Source: an uncultured Clostridium sp. (GTDB lineage Bacteria > Bacillota > Clostridia > Clostridiales > Clostridiaceae). From it: a DNA stretch of 54,248 nt. Below are positions 52,854 to 54,248 of the stretch, one piece after another. The notes under the pieces are model-generated. The model worked only from the letters and a program-made list of their open reading frames with translations. It was not told the origin of the DNA and ran no database searches. Positions within the stretch are counted from its first letter, which is position 1. Each line of letters starts with the position of its first letter. The stretch lies in NCBI RefSeq assembly GCF_934754915.1, contig NZ_CAKVKB010000010.1, positions 1 to 54,248 on the forward strand. Direction: 5' to 3'. Made by a program: the position numbers and the translations under genes.

Positions 52854-53780
52854 CTAAGCTTTAGCTTTTTCTGCATTGCTCTTTTCTATAAGATTATCAA
52901 CAACATCTACAAGTGCTTCTATTTCTGGTTTGCTTAATTGTGCATCAGCTTTTACAGATTCACCTTTATGCCTTAATTCTTGTGTTATTAAAGATGAGAA
53001 TATTATGACTGGAAGTTTTTTAAGAATGTCGTCTTCTTTTATCTTTCTTGTAAGAGTCAATCCATCCATCTGAGGCATTTCAATATCTGTAATAAGAATA
53101 TCTATATCCTCCATGAAATCTTCTCCTCTTCTCTCCTTAAGGCCATTAATGTAATCATATGCTTGTTTACCATCATTAAATACTGTAAGCCCCTTAAATC
53201 CAGCTTTAGTAAGAGTTTCTTTCAAAAGTTTCCTTATTAAGGCTGAATCATCAGCTAAAACCATTTTTATGTTTGATCTGTCTTTATAATCCACTTTAAC
53301 AAGCCTGTCTTCACTTATACCTGAACTTGGAGCAATATCAGTAACTATCTTTTCAAAGTCAAGCATAATAAGAACTTTTCCATCCAATAATATGTTTCCT
53401 ACTGATAATGAATTTTCTGATAAATCATCAGGCTTTCTTATATCATCCCATTTAATACGATGAACTCCTACTATATCATCAATATTAAATGCAACTTTAA
53501 CTTTATTAAATTCACAAATTATAACCTTTGAACCAAGAGTTGATTCACTATTTTTAGAAAGTATATATTTTAAATCTATTAATGTGAGAATTTCATCTCT
53601 ACATAAAATAAGTCCTGCTATGTCTGGTTTTGGATCTGGAAGTTTTGTCAATGTATCCATTGGCATTTCTATTATTTCTTTAACTTTTACAACATTTATA
53701 GCATAATGACATTTATTAGCTACAAATTCAATTACCTCTAATTCTCCTGTACCTGATTCTAGTAATATGTTATTATTCAT
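52854..53780 (-). CDS. cheV: Chemotaxis protein CheV (CheW-receiver fusion)
   Basis: 308-aa coupling protein. The CheW-like domain covers about residues 10-155 (VIEFVANKCHYAINVVKVKEII, LILCRDEILTLIDLKYIL, VGVHRIKWDDIRKP). The receiver domain covers about 175-300, with the phosphoacceptor Asp in DILITDIEMPQMDGL and the conserved Lys in LSKPEIEAL. CheV links receptors to CheA and tunes adaptation. No other chemotaxis gene is nearby. AGGGGAAG before ATG, and a sigma-28-like promoter upstream. Confidence 0.95.
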   Translation of the reverse strand: MNNNILLESGTGELEVIEFVANKCHYAINVVKVKEIIEMPMDTLTKLPDPKPDIAGLILCRDEILTLIDLKYILSKNSESTLGSKVIICEFNKVKVAFNIDDIVGVHRIKWDDIRKPDDLSENSLSVGNILLDGKVLIMLDFEKIVTDIAPSSGISEDRLVKVDYKDRSNIKMVLADDSALIRKLLKETLTKAGFKGLTVFNDGKQAYDYINGLKERRGEDFMEDIDILITDIEMPQMDGLTLTRKIKEDDILKKLPVIIFSSLITQELRHKGESVKADAQLSKPEIEALVDVVDNLIEKSNAEKAKA

Positions 53781-53843
53781 ACTCTCTTCCCCTTACTATT
53801 TAAAATTTTCCTCATTCGACATTATTGTTATCTATATATGTAT

Positions 53844-53870
53844 TTATCGAATAAAATCTAGTAAACTATA
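53844..53870 (-). promoter_or_regulatory. Candidate sigma-28 (SigD) promoter of cheV
   Basis: On the minus strand TATA, 15 nt, TTCGATAA, against the sigma-28 consensus TAAA-N15-GCCGATAA, 64 nt upstream of the cheV ATG. The spacing is exact and most bases match, with the motility gene downstream in the right orientation. Confidence 0.45.
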
Positions 53871-53995
53871 CCATCTTTAATTATATTATATATACTTTTG
53901 CCTTCATACTTCAACTATATTTACAAAAAATTTGAATATTAAACCTTTTTATTCACATTATTAAATAAGAATTAAAACATATGTTTATATTTAAC

Positions 53996-54120
53996 ATTTC
54001 TTATATTAGAATAAATGTAAAATGTCAAATCAACATATAGTATATTTTAAACAAATACAGATACTATATATTGATTTAAATTATTTAAAACTATGATTAT
54101 AAAATATCCACATCTATATA
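53996..54120. repeat. Dispersed hairpin repeat, copy 2
   Basis: Same orientation and layout as the copy at 20-132. The core inverted repeat is 54027-54042 / 54062-54077. Against copy 1 a C-G pair has become A-T on both arms, and one pair has become C-A on plus, which is a G-T wobble on minus. It ends directly at the stop codon of the partial gene beyond 54121. Confidence 0.65.
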
Positions 54121-54248
54121 TTACATTAAATTATCATTTTTAACCAGTTTTAATAGAGTAGGTTCAAAATTAAATTCATTAACAAGATTATTCACTTCTT
54201 CCAATGCTTTTTCTTTTTTATCTTTTGAAATATTTCCTTTACATGCTC
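54121..54248 (-). CDS. C-terminal end of an unidentified protein (partial at window edge)
   Basis: Reading in from the right edge on the minus strand, one frame stays open for 41 codons and ends at TAA 54121-54123. The visible end has ALEEVNNLVNEFNFEPTLLK and finishes KLVKNDNLM. Composition is protein-like (Lys/Glu helices), the other two frames are closed, and the strand matches the neighbours. The tail is too short to name a family. Confidence 0.5.
   Translation of the reverse strand, partial: ACKGNISKDKKEKALEEVNNLVNEFNFEPTLLKLVKNDNLM

Noticed and set aside
1..54248. Possible tRNA, rRNA, CRISPR array, insertion sequence or prophage genes
   Set aside because: I found no cloverleaf, repeat-spacer pattern, transposase, integrase or phage structural gene anywhere in the window.

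Overview
The window looks like chromosomal DNA of a low-GC, anaerobic, motile clostridium (Clostridium sensu lato). The grounds are strong A+T bias, canonical GGAGG ribosome sites, a SAM-I and a guanine riboswitch, a CheV protein, choline-binding-type wall repeats and a selenium-dependent molybdenum hydroxylase island. Most genes lie on the minus strand in short operons closed by obvious intrinsic terminators. I see no rRNA, tRNA, CRISPR array, transposase or phage module.

Left part (1-13 kb): xpt under a guanine riboswitch; an unlisted 54-aa small gene; a GNAT/MATE pair; a large exonuclease-helicase of the DinG type with iron-sulfur-type cysteines; three small unknown genes, two of them cysteine-rich; pdxS-pdxT (PLP synthase); two acetyltransferases; and a MocA-like cytidylyltransferase.

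Selenium/molybdenum island (about 11.9-23.4 kb): mocA-like gene, three-subunit xanthine dehydrogenase-type hydroxylase, xanthine/uracil permease, and, around a divergent selD, yedF, an xdhC-like gene, yqeB and yqeC. Together these would import a purine, build the molybdenum cofactor, add labile selenium and oxidise the purine. No selA, selB or tRNA-Sec lies here, and SelD carries Cys, so the island fits the labile-selenium cofactor route.

Middle (23.5-32.5 kb): small wall-binding protein, YbaK-type deacylase, CarD, an NTF2-like protein behind an unidentified structured leader with terminator, a GlcD-type oxidase, metQNI under a SAM riboswitch, an aminotransferase, and a DUF2238 membrane gene broken by one in-frame stop.

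Accessory stretch (32.5-43.6 kb, all minus strand): TPR + double AAA ATPase, histidine phosphatase, Mbeg1-like hydrolase, PHP phosphoesterase, an MqsR-like toxin with a zinc-finger/HTH/Panacea antitoxin, a DUF4236-type protein, an unknown 183-aa protein, and a UvrD-like ATPase fused to a LexA-type S24 autoprotease. This is the most unusual part of the window. The UvrD-S24 fusion and its neighbours are the best candidates for an undescribed system.

Right part (43.9-54.2 kb): a PLP aminotransferase, a secreted wall-binding protein, PepV dipeptidase, a HlyD/ABC-2 efflux operon facing a MarR regulator, cheV with a possible sigma-28 promoter, and the 3' end of an unidentified gene. Near each end of the window lies a copy of the same ~120-bp hairpin repeat, in the same orientation.
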